Shown here piece after piece: positions 26,105 to 35,411 of a stretch of 64,000 nt of DNA. Under the pieces are notes generated by a model, which ran no database searches, was not told the origin of the DNA, and saw nothing but the letters and a program-made list of their open reading frames with translations. The position numbers and the translations under genes are program-made. Positions within the stretch are counted from its first letter, which is position 1; every line of letters starts with the position of its first letter. Source of the DNA: Thraustochytrium sp. TN22 (lineage: Eukaryota; Sar; Bigyra; Thraustochytrida; Thraustochytriidae); NCBI GenBank assembly GCA_013306675.1, contig JABLUY010000091.1, forward strand, positions 1 to 64,000. The letters run 5' to 3'.

Positions 26105-27184
26105 AATGGACCTGACCGGTACGCTGGTGCCTTTGGCGCGCTATTAGGGCGAGATGTGAAGGCTGACGAATAATTGTGTGGAAAAATCTCTGCGGTGCAA
26201 GGCACTGCAAGCCCAAACATTCTGGTCTTTTCGCTTCAACCCCCGCCACAGGCGCGGCTCTTAGGGCACGCGCCTCCGCGCCCGAGCCTTCCACATCTCG
26301 ACCGCCAGCGCGAGGCCACCCGGCCGACAGCTCTGGCGGTGCTTTGGGCACTGCACATTCCAATCACAGTCAGCTCTCGAGTTCGCTCGCCCCCCCCCCC
26401 GCGCCGCGCGGCCTCTCATCGCCGCTCGCACCGCCGCCCAGCCTTGCAGCCACGTGCCCGCAGTTCGTGGCGCTCCGCACCGCACTGCACGGTCCATTCG
26501 TCGCGTTGCGGCCGCAATCCTGCCGTCTCGCCACGCGCCGCGAGCTCGCAGCCTTAAAGCAGGCCCGCCCGCCCGCACGCACGCACGCAGGCCACCCACC
26601 AACGTGGCTGCGCCGCACGAGCTCCTGCTCACGCCCGTCTGCGACGCTGCCCGGCCGGCCTCTCCCTCCCTCGAATGACCCCGCGACGAGGTTTGCGGGG
26701 TCGCTCTCCTCCTCCTCCTCGCCCGTCACCAGCCAGCGCTGGACCAACGAGTCCCGCGGGCGCAGTCAACGCAGGCTCGCGCGCCAGGACCCGGGCCCGC
26801 GGCCGGCGTCACCTAAGCCGCGGAGGGCTCAAGACTCGCTCGCGCGCAGGGCGCCGCGTGGACTGGCCGCGCCCCTCGCACGCGCTGCGGCTGCGCGGCG
26901 CCTGGCCTGGGCATGGGCATGGCCGGGTCCTGCGCGCAGTTCCGGTACTCCTGCGACTGGTACAGCGGCGCGTGCAGCGAGCGGGCAAGCGAGGCGGCGA
27001 AGCAAAGCCAGAACCCACCCGCGCGCGGCGACGGCGAGCGGGCGGCGGCGGCGGCGGAGGCCTGCGAGGCGCCCGCGAGGCCAGCTGCGAGCTCGCTCGT
27101 GAGCGCGAGCGCGAGCGCGAGCGAGAGCGGCGGCGAGAGCGAGGCGGGGGCCGGGAAGTACGGCGGCCAGCGAGCTGCGCGAAA
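26105..27184. other. Intergenic spacer between Iwr1 and the tetraspanin-like gene
   Basis: About 1.1 kb without a supportable gene. It includes a run of about 12 C near 26391, a CGCCCG/CACGCACG-rich stretch at 26560-26600, and a (GAGCGC)n-like repeat at 27100-27130 just ahead of the next ATG. It remains open in one frame into the tetraspanin-like gene, but that extension is Arg/Ala-rich low complexity. Confidence 0.45.
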
Positions 27185-28306
27185 ATGACGGACACATGGG
27201 CGGAGGAGAATGTGAACCGCGCGGCAGGCATGCTGGTGCAGGGCGCGCTGAGCGTGGTGACGGGCAGCGTGGTGCTGGCGTTCGGAGCCATCTACGTGTT
27301 TAGCAACATGGAGGAGCTGAGCACGCTGGGTGCGGCCTGGGGCGCTGGCGGGTCGTCGACGGCGGAGTTCTCCGTGACGGCCATCGCGGCGGCGGCGGCG
27401 TGCGGCCCCATTGTCCTCGTCTTTGGCATTCTGGGCGTCGTCTCGTACTTTACCAAGCGCCGCGTGCTGGCGGCAGCCTCGCTCGCCTTCATCGCGGGCG
27501 CCTCGGCCATCGAGATCACCGGCGCCGCGCTCTTCACGAGCACCATCACCAACAGCCTCGAGGTGCTCAAGGGGGAGGCCAACGACACGAGCGTGTCGGT
27601 GGACGACCGCGTCTTCCTCGAGGTCGGCAACGCCGTCTACAATGTCTGCTGCTATCCAGAGTGGATCAACTCGACGGACCCGACGCTCGTGGACCCGCCA
27701 GGGTACTCGGGTGACCTCAAGGAGCTCTTTCAGGGCTTGACGCGGGAGTGCGCGCTCGGCTACGGCCCCGACAGCGGCGGCATCCAGCTCGTCCCGCTGG
27801 AAGACATCAAGGCGCTGCTGCGCAGCTGCTACGACCCGGCTGTCTTCAACCCGATCTACACGTACTTTAGCGCCGACCCAAGCCGGTGCTCCACTCTCGA
27901 GAACATCAACGTGCCGGTGGGCACCGAGCTTGAGGTTCCGGACACCACCAACACGGTTGTCTACGTGCTCCGCCTGATCGGGCTCATCACCAGCACGGAG
28001 GTCCTGGAGGACTGGGCCATGGTTGGCTACCCGGGCAAGTACGACGCCAGCGGTGAACAGGGCGGCAACTGCGGCCTCATGCACTCCAAGTCGATTGCGT
28101 GGATCCAGAACCTTTGGCTCGAGGAGAACTACGAGGTATTCACCTATGTCTGCTTCGCCTGCGGCAGCATTCAGCTGCTCTCCATCGTCTTCGTCGTCGC
28201 TTTCTGGTACATGGGCGGTGGCTCCTCCGGCAACGACGACTGGATGGTCTACGACAACAAGGTGTCGGCTGCGCCGGAGCACTACCGCCGCGACGTTCGG
28301 GTCTAA
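27185..28306 (+). CDS. Tetraspanin-like four-pass membrane protein
   Basis: A 373-residue protein with the tetraspanin plan: TM1 near 20-40 (SVVTGSVVLAFGAIYVF), TM2 near 60-85 (FSVTAIAAAAACGPIVLVFG), TM3 near 95-120, a large extracellular loop at about 125-315 and TM4 near 317-345 (SIQLLSIVFVVAFWYMG). The loop has a CC pair in YNVCCYPEW and further cysteines (RECALGYG, RSCYDPA, SRCSTL, NCGLMH), consistent with disulphides, though not the exact CCG motif. Potential N-glycosylation sites NDTS and NSTD fall in the loop. Tetraspanins organise membrane microdomains. The loop is longer than usual for animals. The ATG at 27185 starts MTDTWAEENVNR. Confidence 0.7.
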   Translation: MTDTWAEENVNRAAGMLVQGALSVVTGSVVLAFGAIYVFSNMEELSTLGAAWGAGGSSTAEFSVTAIAAAAACGPIVLVFGILGVVSYFTKRRVLAAASLAFIAGASAIEITGAALFTSTITNSLEVLKGEANDTSVSVDDRVFLEVGNAVYNVCCYPEWINSTDPTLVDPPGYSGDLKELFQGLTRECALGYGPDSGGIQLVPLEDIKALLRSCYDPAVFNPIYTYFSADPSRCSTLENINVPVGTELEVPDTTNTVVYVLRLIGLITSTEVLEDWAMVGYPGKYDASGEQGGNCGLMHSKSIAWIQNLWLEENYEVFTYVCFACGSIQLLSIVFVVAFWYMGGGSSGNDDWMVYDNKVSAAPEHYRRDVRV

Positions 28307-28801
28307 AACCAACCAGCCGAAGAACTGTTTCGACTGCCCGAAAATCCCAACATGCTCATCGTAAACCAACGCCGGCAAAGCAGCCAGCCCTTGCGCTACG
28401 TTTTTTTTTTCACGTCACGCGCAATGCTCGCCTTCTCCATTCCCTGTCACTCTTTTAGACTAACCCCCCCTCTCCTATATTAGTTCCTGTGTGCCAGTTG
28501 TTCGTCGCGTACTCGGACTCGGGAATGATCACCTCGTCGGTGGACTGACTCTCTAGCTAAGCTAGCTATAGCTAGGACTTGACCGTGACCTCCACCGCCA
28601 GCGCGCTCATGCGGGTGCCAGCCTGAGCACAGCAGCATTTTTTCTCACACATGCGCACTGGGGACCAAGGGCCACGGTCCCGCCCGTCAACGGACAGTAC
28701 GCGAGTCGAGTCCGCGTCCTTGAATCAAGTGCGCTTTTTCTTGGTCGCTCGCTCGATCAGTCGGTGGGCGGGTGGCCGTGTCGCGGCGCGCGCGCAGCAC
28801 G
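28307..28801. other. Intergenic spacer before the OGT-like gene
   Basis: It contains a T run at 28401-28410, TAGCTA-rich words at about 28550-28577 and lower GC than the flanks. Tetraspanin 3' UTR and OGT-like promoter are expected here. No gene. Confidence 0.5.
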
Positions 28802-31801
28802 ATGGCGGAGGCCTCGTTCGCGGAGCTGCAGCGCGGTGTGGAGGCCGGCGTTGGCCCCAGCGAGGAGGTCGTGCGGCGGTCCTCGTCGGCGGCGCCGTCG
28901 GCTGGCGCGGGCGTGGGCGCTGAGGACGCCGAGGCGCGGCAACTCTTCGAGACCGGCAAGCTGCACGAGTGCGCGCGCGTGTGCGAGGAGGTCTATGCGC
29001 GAGACGCGCGCAACAAGGAGAACCTGCTGCTGCTGGGTGCGGCGCACTACGAGCTGGGCAACTTCAGCGAGGGTATCTTCTACAACCAGCAGGCTATCCG
29101 CGTGGACGGCCACTTCGCGGAGGCCTTCTCCAACCTAGGCAACTGCCTGCGCGAGCTCGGGGACGTGCAGGCGGCCGTGGAGTTCTACCTGAAGGCCATC
29201 AAGCTGAAGCCGCGGCTGAGTGATGCGTACAACAACCTCGCCTGCGCGTATCTGCAGATGGGCCGGACCAAGCAGGCCATGGAGACCTTCCGCATGGCGC
29301 TCGTGCTTGAGCCAGAGCTCGTCGACGCGCTCTGCAACCTGGGCACGCTGCACCGCGCTCAGGGCCGCACGGAGGACGCGCGCAAGTGCTTCTTGGAGGC
29401 CGTCAAGGCGCGCCCGGGCTGCGCGCTGGCATGGGCCGATATGGCCGGTCTCTTCTACGAGGACGGCGAGCTGGACACCGCCATCGGCTACTACGAGGAG
29501 TCGCTGCGCCTTCGCGAGGACGCTGACACGGAAAACAACTACGGCAACGCGCTGCGCGCCGCAGCGCGCTTCGATGAGGCGCGCGCCGCGTACAAGCGTG
29601 CGCTCAAGCTTCGGGCCGACTTTGCGGTGGCTCATGCCAACCTGGGCAACCTGGCTCTCGACGAGGGCGACCTGACGGCCGCCAACAAGTCGCTGCGCCA
29701 CGCTCTGCTGCTCGAGCCGGCGCTCCCGGACGCGCTCAACAGTCTAGGGAGCGCACTCGCGGCCGCTGGCGACACAGACGGCGCGCTGGATCTGTACCGG
29801 CGGTGCATCCGCGCCAAACCAGACCACCCGCACGCGTACAACAACCTGGGCGTCTTGCTGCGGCAGAAGCGCGGCCTGCTCAAGGAGGCGACACAGTGCT
29901 TCGCGACGGCCTGCAAGCTCATGCCGCGCTTCGCGGCGGCGCAAAGCAACCTGGCCAGCGCTCTACAGGAGCAGGGCAAGCTCGACCAGGCGCTCGCGCA
30001 CTACCAGGAGGCCATCGCGGTCGACCCCTCGTTCGCGGCAGGCTACTGCAACCTGGGCTGCGCATACCGCGCGGCGGGCCGCGTCACGGAGGCCATCAAG
30101 TGCTTCACGACCGCCATCCGCTTGGACAGCAAGCTGGCGGCGGCCTACCACCTCCTCGGCTGTGCGTACCGCGACGCGGACCGATGCGACGACGCCATCT
30201 CGTGCTTCCGCAAGGCGCTGGCGCTCAAGCCGGGCTTTTCGGACGCTACGGTGGCGCTCGCGCACACGCTGGGCGTCATTTGCGACTGGCGCTCGCGCAA
30301 GGAGGACGCCGAGGCGCTCTGGGAGTGTCTTCGCGCCCAGGCGGCCGCCAGCGCGGCGCTGGAGATCCCGGCGCCGCTCTCCGCGCACCCGACCCAGACG
30401 CTGGCCTACGCGCTGCGCGATGAGTTGCAGGACGACCTCAAGACCGTGCTGGCGCTCAGCGGCGCGCACGCGGCGCGTGTGGAGCGCCTGTTGGAGATGC
30501 GCGGCCGCACGGCGTTTTCCTTCCGCGCGCGTCGCCCGGACGAGCGCCTGCGCGTCGGCTACGTGTCGGCGCACCTGGGTAACGAGCCGCTTGGCTTCGC
30601 GCTGCAGGGCCTTTTCGCCGCGCACGACGAGCACGAGTTCGAGGTCTTCTGCTACGCCGCCTCCCCTGCCAACGTCTCCCGCGAGCGCCGCCGCATCGAG
30701 CGCGAGGCGGAGCACTTCCGCCTCATTGACGGCCTCGGCGCGCACGAGGCCGCCAAGCTCATCCACTCGGACGGCATCCACGTGCTCATTGACTTGGACG
30801 GCTACGCGCAGCACGCGCGCACCGACATCTTTGCGCTGCGCCCGGCGCCGCTGCAGCTCGCCATGCCCGTCCTGCACCCAGTGCCGCTGTGCGCCAGCTT
30901 CTACGACTACGTCATTGTCGACGAGGAGCTGGCCAAGGCGCGCGACGCCCCGCGGGATGCTGCAGCACCGGCGCTGGTCGACGACGAGGGCAACAGTCTG
31001 CTAGCGCCTTGGCATGGCGACCGGCGCTTGCTCCTGCCACGTTGCGTGGCGCTCGGCGACCACCGCGACAGCGCGCGAGACGTCATGGCGCCGCCCGCCG
31101 ACGGTGGGCCCACGCGTGCCAAGTACGGCCTGGACGAGTCGGACTTCGTCTTTGCCTGCTTCACGCGCGCCTCCAAGCTCGATCCGCGCACCTTCGCGGT
31201 CTGGTGCAACATCCTCGAGCGCGTGCCGCGCAGCGTGCTGTGGATGCTCGACAGCCCCAAGCTCGCGCAGGCCAACCTCAAGGCTGAGGTGCGCTCGCGC
31301 GGGATCCGCGAGGACCGTCTGGTCTTCGCCGTGCCGGAGCCGCGCAAGGATCACCTGCGCCGTCTCTTCCTCGCAGATTTGGTGCTCGACACGCCCCTTT
31401 GCAACCACCATGCCAGCGCGCTTGACGTGCTCTGGGCCGGCGTGCCCATTCTCACCTGCCCGGGGGACCGCATGGCCACGCGTGTCGTCGCCAGCATGGC
31501 CAAGAGCGTCGGCCTCGATGCGCGTCTCACTGTTGATTCCATGCACGCCTACGAGGAGCGCGCCGTCGAGCTCGCCAAGCAGTCCGACACGCTCTGGCAG
31601 ATCCGCAAGGCCCTCGAGCAGGACCGTCTCGCGTCGCCGCTCTTCGACCCGCGCCACTTTGCCGCAGCCCTGGAGGACCAGCTCGCCCGCCTCTGGCTCG
31701 ACCATGAGACTGGTCCTTCGACCCCTTCTTGTGCGCCGACCACCGATGACGACTGCCACGCCACGGACGACCAGCCGCACGTGGAGGCCGGGGCACAATG
31801 A
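28802..31801 (+). CDS. TPR / O-GlcNAc transferase-like (SPY/OGT, GT41) protein with altered active-site motifs
   Basis: GT41 enzymes add GlcNAc (OGT) or fucose (SPY) to Ser/Thr of nuclear and cytosolic proteins. The 999-residue product has about 12 TPRs at 40-490 (for example AFSNLGNCLRELGDVQAAVE) and a GT41 catalytic region at 575-985. Conserved parts include RLRVGYVSAHLGN, IHVLIDLDGY, RPAPLQLAM, SKLDP with Lys792 at the place of the UDP-binding Lys of human OGT, SVLWML, LVLDTPLCN and ALDVLWAGVP. Two key motifs differ. GNHP, which holds the proposed catalytic His498 of human OGT, is GNEP here (Glu595). The WLGYPGTSG loop is replaced by PVLHPVPLC. It may have another donor, another mechanism, or be a binding pseudoenzyme. 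The ATG at 28802 is preferred over the one at 28772. Confidence 0.85.
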   Translation: MAEASFAELQRGVEAGVGPSEEVVRRSSSAAPSAGAGVGAEDAEARQLFETGKLHECARVCEEVYARDARNKENLLLLGAAHYELGNFSEGIFYNQQAIRVDGHFAEAFSNLGNCLRELGDVQAAVEFYLKAIKLKPRLSDAYNNLACAYLQMGRTKQAMETFRMALVLEPELVDALCNLGTLHRAQGRTEDARKCFLEAVKARPGCALAWADMAGLFYEDGELDTAIGYYEESLRLREDADTENNYGNALRAAARFDEARAAYKRALKLRADFAVAHANLGNLALDEGDLTAANKSLRHALLLEPALPDALNSLGSALAAAGDTDGALDLYRRCIRAKPDHPHAYNNLGVLLRQKRGLLKEATQCFATACKLMPRFAAAQSNLASALQEQGKLDQALAHYQEAIAVDPSFAAGYCNLGCAYRAAGRVTEAIKCFTTAIRLDSKLAAAYHLLGCAYRDADRCDDAISCFRKALALKPGFSDATVALAHTLGVICDWRSRKEDAEALWECLRAQAAASAALEIPAPLSAHPTQTLAYALRDELQDDLKTVLALSGAHAARVERLLEMRGRTAFSFRARRPDERLRVGYVSAHLGNEPLGFALQGLFAAHDEHEFEVFCYAASPANVSRERRRIEREAEHFRLIDGLGAHEAAKLIHSDGIHVLIDLDGYAQHARTDIFALRPAPLQLAMPVLHPVPLCASFYDYVIVDEELAKARDAPRDAAAPALVDDEGNSLLAPWHGDRRLLLPRCVALGDHRDSARDVMAPPADGGPTRAKYGLDESDFVFACFTRASKLDPRTFAVWCNILERVPRSVLWMLDSPKLAQANLKAEVRSRGIREDRLVFAVPEPRKDHLRRLFLADLVLDTPLCNHHASALDVLWAGVPILTCPGDRMATRVVASMAKSVGLDARLTVDSMHAYEERAVELAKQSDTLWQIRKALEQDRLASPLFDPRHFAAALEDQLARLWLDHETGPSTPSCAPTTDDDCHATDDQPHVEAGAQ

Positions 31802-32286
31802 TGAGACCCTCTGACTCTGACTCTGTACAAGCCTGCGGCGGCGTCATGGGCTCTTTTATCTGCAATGCCGAAACGATCTGTGTGTGTTTTCTTGTTTGAT
31901 GAGCGAGCCTCTTTGCGCGACAAGCAGCACAACTTGCTTCTTGGCTGGCTTGGGCAGTGCCGCCGCTCATGTTCACACGGCGGTGCCGGCCAATGCCGCG
32001 AGAGGACTCCGTTCTCGTTGACGCGGATAGGCGCAACGTTGAGATCACTTGCAAAGCTGCAAAGCTTGGCGATGCCTTGCGAAGCTTGCTTGGTCAGTTC
32101 CTTTTCTCCTGTACCCACTGGCAGGCTTGGCGATCTTCGCGTTGGTGACCGTGACCGTGCCAACGGCGTGGTGCCACCAATCAACCATGTTGACCAGTAC
32201 CATCCGGTACCAGTACCCAGGGCTGGTACTAACCGTGACTCGGATACCGCTTGAGAAGCCGCGTCACAACGCCCGCGGCGCGCGCG

Positions 32287-32642
32287 GCCCGTTTTGCTGA
32301 ACGGGATCCCGTTCATCCGTGAACGGGATCCCGTTCATCCGTGAACGGGATCCCGTTCATCCTTGAACGGGGCACGCCACGATGCGCAGCCTAACCCCCA
32401 ATCGCCACACGACGAACCTGTGGTTGTTCTCCCCATCCAATCCAGCTCCGGCGCAACGTAGCGCCCAATACAATTCCGACGACATTCAGACAAACTTGAC
32501 GCCCTATTGACGTGGTCTGCCACCGTCCCAAAGACCGTCCAGCGTCTCAAACTACTCGCCCGGCTGCCCCCCCGATTTGCCAATGAAAGGTACTTTGGAA
32601 CGCGGGGAATCGATGAACGGGATCCCGTTCAGCAAAACGGGC
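32287..32642. mobile_element. Possible MITE-like element bounded by 31-bp perfect inverted repeats
   Basis: Bases 32287-32317 are the exact reverse complement of 32612-32642 (31 bp). The 356-bp segment between and including them is clearly less GC-rich than its surroundings and encodes no protein. The inverted repeats contain the palindrome GAACGGGATCCCGTTC. A non-autonomous DNA transposon (MITE) is one reading; no target-site duplication is clear (only CGCG-type flanks), so a regulatory or recombination site is equally possible. Confidence 0.45.
32299..32372. repeat. 22-bp array of a perfect 16-bp palindrome
   Basis: GAACGGGATCCCGTTC occurs at 32299-32314, 32321-32336 and 32343-32358, each start exactly 22 bases apart and separated by ATCCGT, followed by a partial copy at 32365. 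One more copy lies at 32615-32630, in the other inverted-repeat arm. Confidence 0.95.
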
Positions 32643-32946
32643 TTCACGCGCGGGCGCTGCCAGCGTGATCGTGGGCTCGCTGCAAAACGGGCTTCGCGCG
32701 CCGGCGGCTCGCGCGGCGCTGCGGCTGTGCCAATAATTGCAAGGCGTCGCAGTCCTCCATCGCGGCAGGCCTCTTGCCGAGGGCGCGGTCAGGGCGCGAG
32801 ACGCCTGGACGCGAGCGCACGCGGCACGCACGCACGCACGCGCGACCCGCGCTTGCGTGGCGCCCGCTGCTAGCTAGTAGAGCGAGCTAGTAGCGAGCTA
32901 GCCGGAGCTCGGTGGTTAGGAGCTCATCGGCACGGCGGACAAGGAC

Positions 32947-33558
32947 ATGGATAGCGACGACGTCAGCTCCGTGGCCTCGATCGACAGCTTCGTGGGGCGC
33001 GCAAGGAAGCAAGCTCGAAGCACGCAGCTCTCTATCCAGAGCTCGGTCGTCAAGGAGCGCGTGAGCACGGCAGATAAGGACGTGGATGATGCCGACAGCT
33101 CCGTGAAGGCGACCAACATCAACAACCGATACAGCTTCGTGGTGCGCGCGATGAGGCGAGCTTCGAGGCAGCCGCGCACTGTGCAGCCGCTCTCTTTCCA
33201 TGACATTGTCCAGATCCTTTCCACTGTCGAGAAAGCAAGCAAGAAAGAAAGCGCGGAGGACCGTCGGCGCAAAAGAGAAGAATATGAGGCGGAAGAAAAG
33301 GCGGAGGAGGCGAAAGCAAAGGCGGAGGAGGCGAAAGCAAAGGCGGTGGACTGGGCATTCGATCTGTATCGAGAGTGCACGAGGCTTCACCTGAAGATCT
33401 CTGCGCTCGAGAGGCTGCACCGAGTTCAGCCGGATGCCATCATCGATGGTGTGTCCCCGCAGGAAGCCTTGCTGGCGACCAGGCTGGACCTCCTCGCCAC
33501 GCTCGACGCAGGCGTGCGTGGAGGGAAACGCGTGCTCGGCATGCTCGACCGAGCTTAA
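32947..33558 (+). CDS. Small coiled-coil protein, unknown function
   Basis: A 203-residue protein starting MDSDDVSSVAS. It has an N-terminal Asp/Ser-rich part, a basic segment (VVRAMRRASRQPR), a charged helix with tandem KAEEAKA units (about 112-132) and a C-terminal helical region (LYRECTRLHLKISALERLHR; then ALLATRLDLLATLDAG). The N-terminal DNA is internally duplicated: the stretch around the ATG (ACGGCGGACAAGGACATGGA) recurs about 120 bases later as ACGGCAGATAAGGACGTGGA, and SSVASIDSFVGRAR is echoed by RYSFVVRAM. The first copy carries an in-frame TAG just upstream of the ATG. No family recognised. Codon bias is weaker than in neighbours, so a young or fast-evolving gene is likely. Confidence 0.55.
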   Translation: MDSDDVSSVASIDSFVGRARKQARSTQLSIQSSVVKERVSTADKDVDDADSSVKATNINNRYSFVVRAMRRASRQPRTVQPLSFHDIVQILSTVEKASKKESAEDRRRKREEYEAEEKAEEAKAKAEEAKAKAVDWAFDLYRECTRLHLKISALERLHRVQPDAIIDGVSPQEALLATRLDLLATLDAGVRGGKRVLGMLDRA

Positions 33559-34235
33559 GACGAGTCCCCTGCCAGGGCTCGAGACGAGCCTACAGACGAT
33601 GACTGATTTTACCAACTGGAGAAGATTGTCCCCTTGGCCTCGCGACCGCGCTGCTTAGTGGCCGGGGCGCTCTGCACGCGCGTCGCCACACGTGAGACTT
33701 TCCCGTTGTGTTGCTGGCGGTCTCTCAGCAGCATTTGCCCATCCATATCGAGGTCGTCTGGTCGGTGATGCCTGTGTCAGTCAGAGATCAGCACCGTTGT
33801 CCGCTGAGTCTTCCTGCGGCGCTTCGCGGTGCGTTCTACCCTTCGCTCGTAGGCGGCGTCCTGATACTCTCGCCACCCCCTCTCGGCTTCGACCGGGTTG
33901 AACGTGTAGTGCTCCTTGAGTTCGACGGGAAGCTGCTTCCAGCTGGCTGTTCGCAGGCTGTGGAAGAGGCACAAAGGCTACCTCTGGGCCCGCACGCGCG
34001 CGACCTTGTGGCCTTGGTGCGCATTGCGGCCTTATGGCCTTTTAGCATTTGTATGTTGTCTCGCGTCGGATTGCGGCGCAGCAGATCCGAGCGCGCCTGA
34101 GGTACCACTAGTTACATCTGGCACCACACGCAACCTTGTGGCCTTACTGTCTCTCGCGTCAGATTGCGACGCTGTCTCGACTCTCGAGACCGCGTGGTTC
34201 ATGCGGAAGCAAATGAGCAGATCCGAGCGCGGAGA
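33559..34235. other. Spacer upstream of the FSP1-like pair, with duplicated modules
   Basis: Three short modules occur twice in the same order: CCTTGTGGCCTT (about 34007 and 34134), CTCGCGTC-GATTGCG (about 34060 and 34155) and GCAGATCCGAGCGCG (about 34081 and 34217); the last ends five bases before the ATG. On the minus strand, 33777-33974 is open with a protein-like segment (SWKQLPVELKEHY, then a basic tail) but has no ATG. No gene is called. Confidence 0.5.
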
Positions 34236-35411
34236 ATGCCGGTCGTGATGATCCTCGGCGGAGGCTACGTGGGCAACGTGCTGGCACACGCGCTGCAAAA
34301 TGACCGGGACGTGCAAGTGACGCTCGTAGACCGCCGCGAGGCCTTCGTGCACAAAGTCGCGACACTGCGCGCCTCGGTGCGCGATGGTTGGGCGCGGAAA
34401 GCCTTCGTGCCGCGAGACCGCTTCCTGCAGCACTGCAGGGTTGTCTGTGGAGAGATCACGGCCGTGCGGGAGGGCGAGGTGCAGCTCGCATCCGGGGAGG
34501 TGCTCCCGTACGACTATTGCGTGATCGCCACAGGGTCTAGAAATCAGTCTCCGGGCGAGCCCGGACCCGAGCTGCGCACTTGGGATCAGTTCTCCGCCTT
34601 TTACACGGCCAATGCCGCCACGGTGCGGGCCGCGCGCAAGGTGGCGATTGTCGGCGGCGGCGTGGTCGGCGTGGAGCTTGCCGGTGAGATCAAGTCCGCC
34701 CACCCGGACAAGGAAGTTACCCTTGTGCACGCCGGCGACGCCCTGCTCAGCAGCAGCGTGCCCGCGCTCCCGGCTGCCATGCCGCGGGCGCTGGAGGCGC
34801 AGCTCACGGCCATGGGTGTCCGCGTCCTCTTGCGTGCTAGGGCCGATGTGGATTGGCGCACCGCTGACGCCAGCTCCATGATCGTCGGCGACCGCACCAT
34901 CACCACGTCAAGAGGCGATGAGGTCCTCGTGGACCTGATCATCATGTGCCTGGGCACCAAGCCGAACAGCAGCGCGGTCCCACGAGCTTGGCTGGACGAT
35001 GCTGGCTGGGTCCGCGTCGACGACCGCCTGCGCGTCGTGGACGACAGCGGCCGCGCACTGGAGAATATATTTGCGGCTGGCGATGTCGCGGCACTCGACG
35101 AGAACAAGCTGGCTTATCACACGCATGAGCACACCCGCGTTGTCTCCAAGAACGTCCGAGCGCTCATTCGAGGTCGTGAGCTCGCCGCTGTATACCGACC
35201 TCCCACCAGGACCATCATGGCGGTGCCGCTTGGGCCCACCGGCGGCGTGTCTGTCTCCCCCCTCGGGGTGCACGGCCCGCTCATCACTCGCCTTGTCAAG
35301 AGCAGGAATCTCTTCGTGGGCCCCGTTTGGTGGCAGTACGGCGCGTGTCGCAGCGGCGCGATTGAGGCCCCGGGCGCCTCTTGCTTGTCCGCCGCCTGGG
35401 CCTCTGATTAA
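34236..35411 (+). CDS. FSP1/AIFM2-like NAD(P)H-quinone oxidoreductase, copy A
   Basis: A two-dinucleotide-fold flavoprotein of the AIFM2/FSP1 and NDH-2-like family, expected to bind FAD and NAD(P)H and reduce a quinone. The 391-residue product has the FAD motif ILGGGYVGNVLAHAL at 6-20, the YDYCVIATGS motif at 92-101, the NAD(P)H motif VAIVGGGVVGVELAGE at 146-161 and FAAGDVAAL near 283, which binds the FAD ribityl chain. Length fits FSP1 (about 370). The human N-myristoylation start (MGSQ) is absent, so membrane attachment, if any, differs. The start at ATG 34236 gives MPVVMILGGG, aligned exactly with copy B; an upstream ATG at 34164 would add 24 residues with no counterpart. The next gene is a tandem paralogue. 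Confidence 0.82.
   Translation: MPVVMILGGGYVGNVLAHALQNDRDVQVTLVDRREAFVHKVATLRASVRDGWARKAFVPRDRFLQHCRVVCGEITAVREGEVQLASGEVLPYDYCVIATGSRNQSPGEPGPELRTWDQFSAFYTANAATVRAARKVAIVGGGVVGVELAGEIKSAHPDKEVTLVHAGDALLSSSVPALPAAMPRALEAQLTAMGVRVLLRARADVDWRTADASSMIVGDRTITTSRGDEVLVDLIIMCLGTKPNSSAVPRAWLDDAGWVRVDDRLRVVDDSGRALENIFAAGDVAALDENKLAYHTHEHTRVVSKNVRALIRGRELAAVYRPPTRTIMAVPLGPTGGVSVSPLGVHGPLITRLVKSRNLFVGPVWWQYGACRSGAIEAPGASCLSAAWASD

Larger units (their letters stand above)
31802..32946. other. Spacer with a low-GC palindrome-rich segment
   Basis: About 1.15 kb between the OGT-like gene and a small coiled-coil gene. It includes short inverted repeats at 32170-32235 (GGTACCAGTACC-type words), the palindrome array and inverted-repeat segment at 32287-32642, a direct repeat of CAAAACGGGCTTC at 32633 and about 32684, and TAGC-rich sequence at 32868-32905. 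No protein-coding gene is supported. Confidence 0.55.

Noticed and set aside
32287-32642. CRISPR-like array
   Set aside because: The three 22-bp units have 6-bp constant spacers rather than variable ones, and the genome is eukaryotic.
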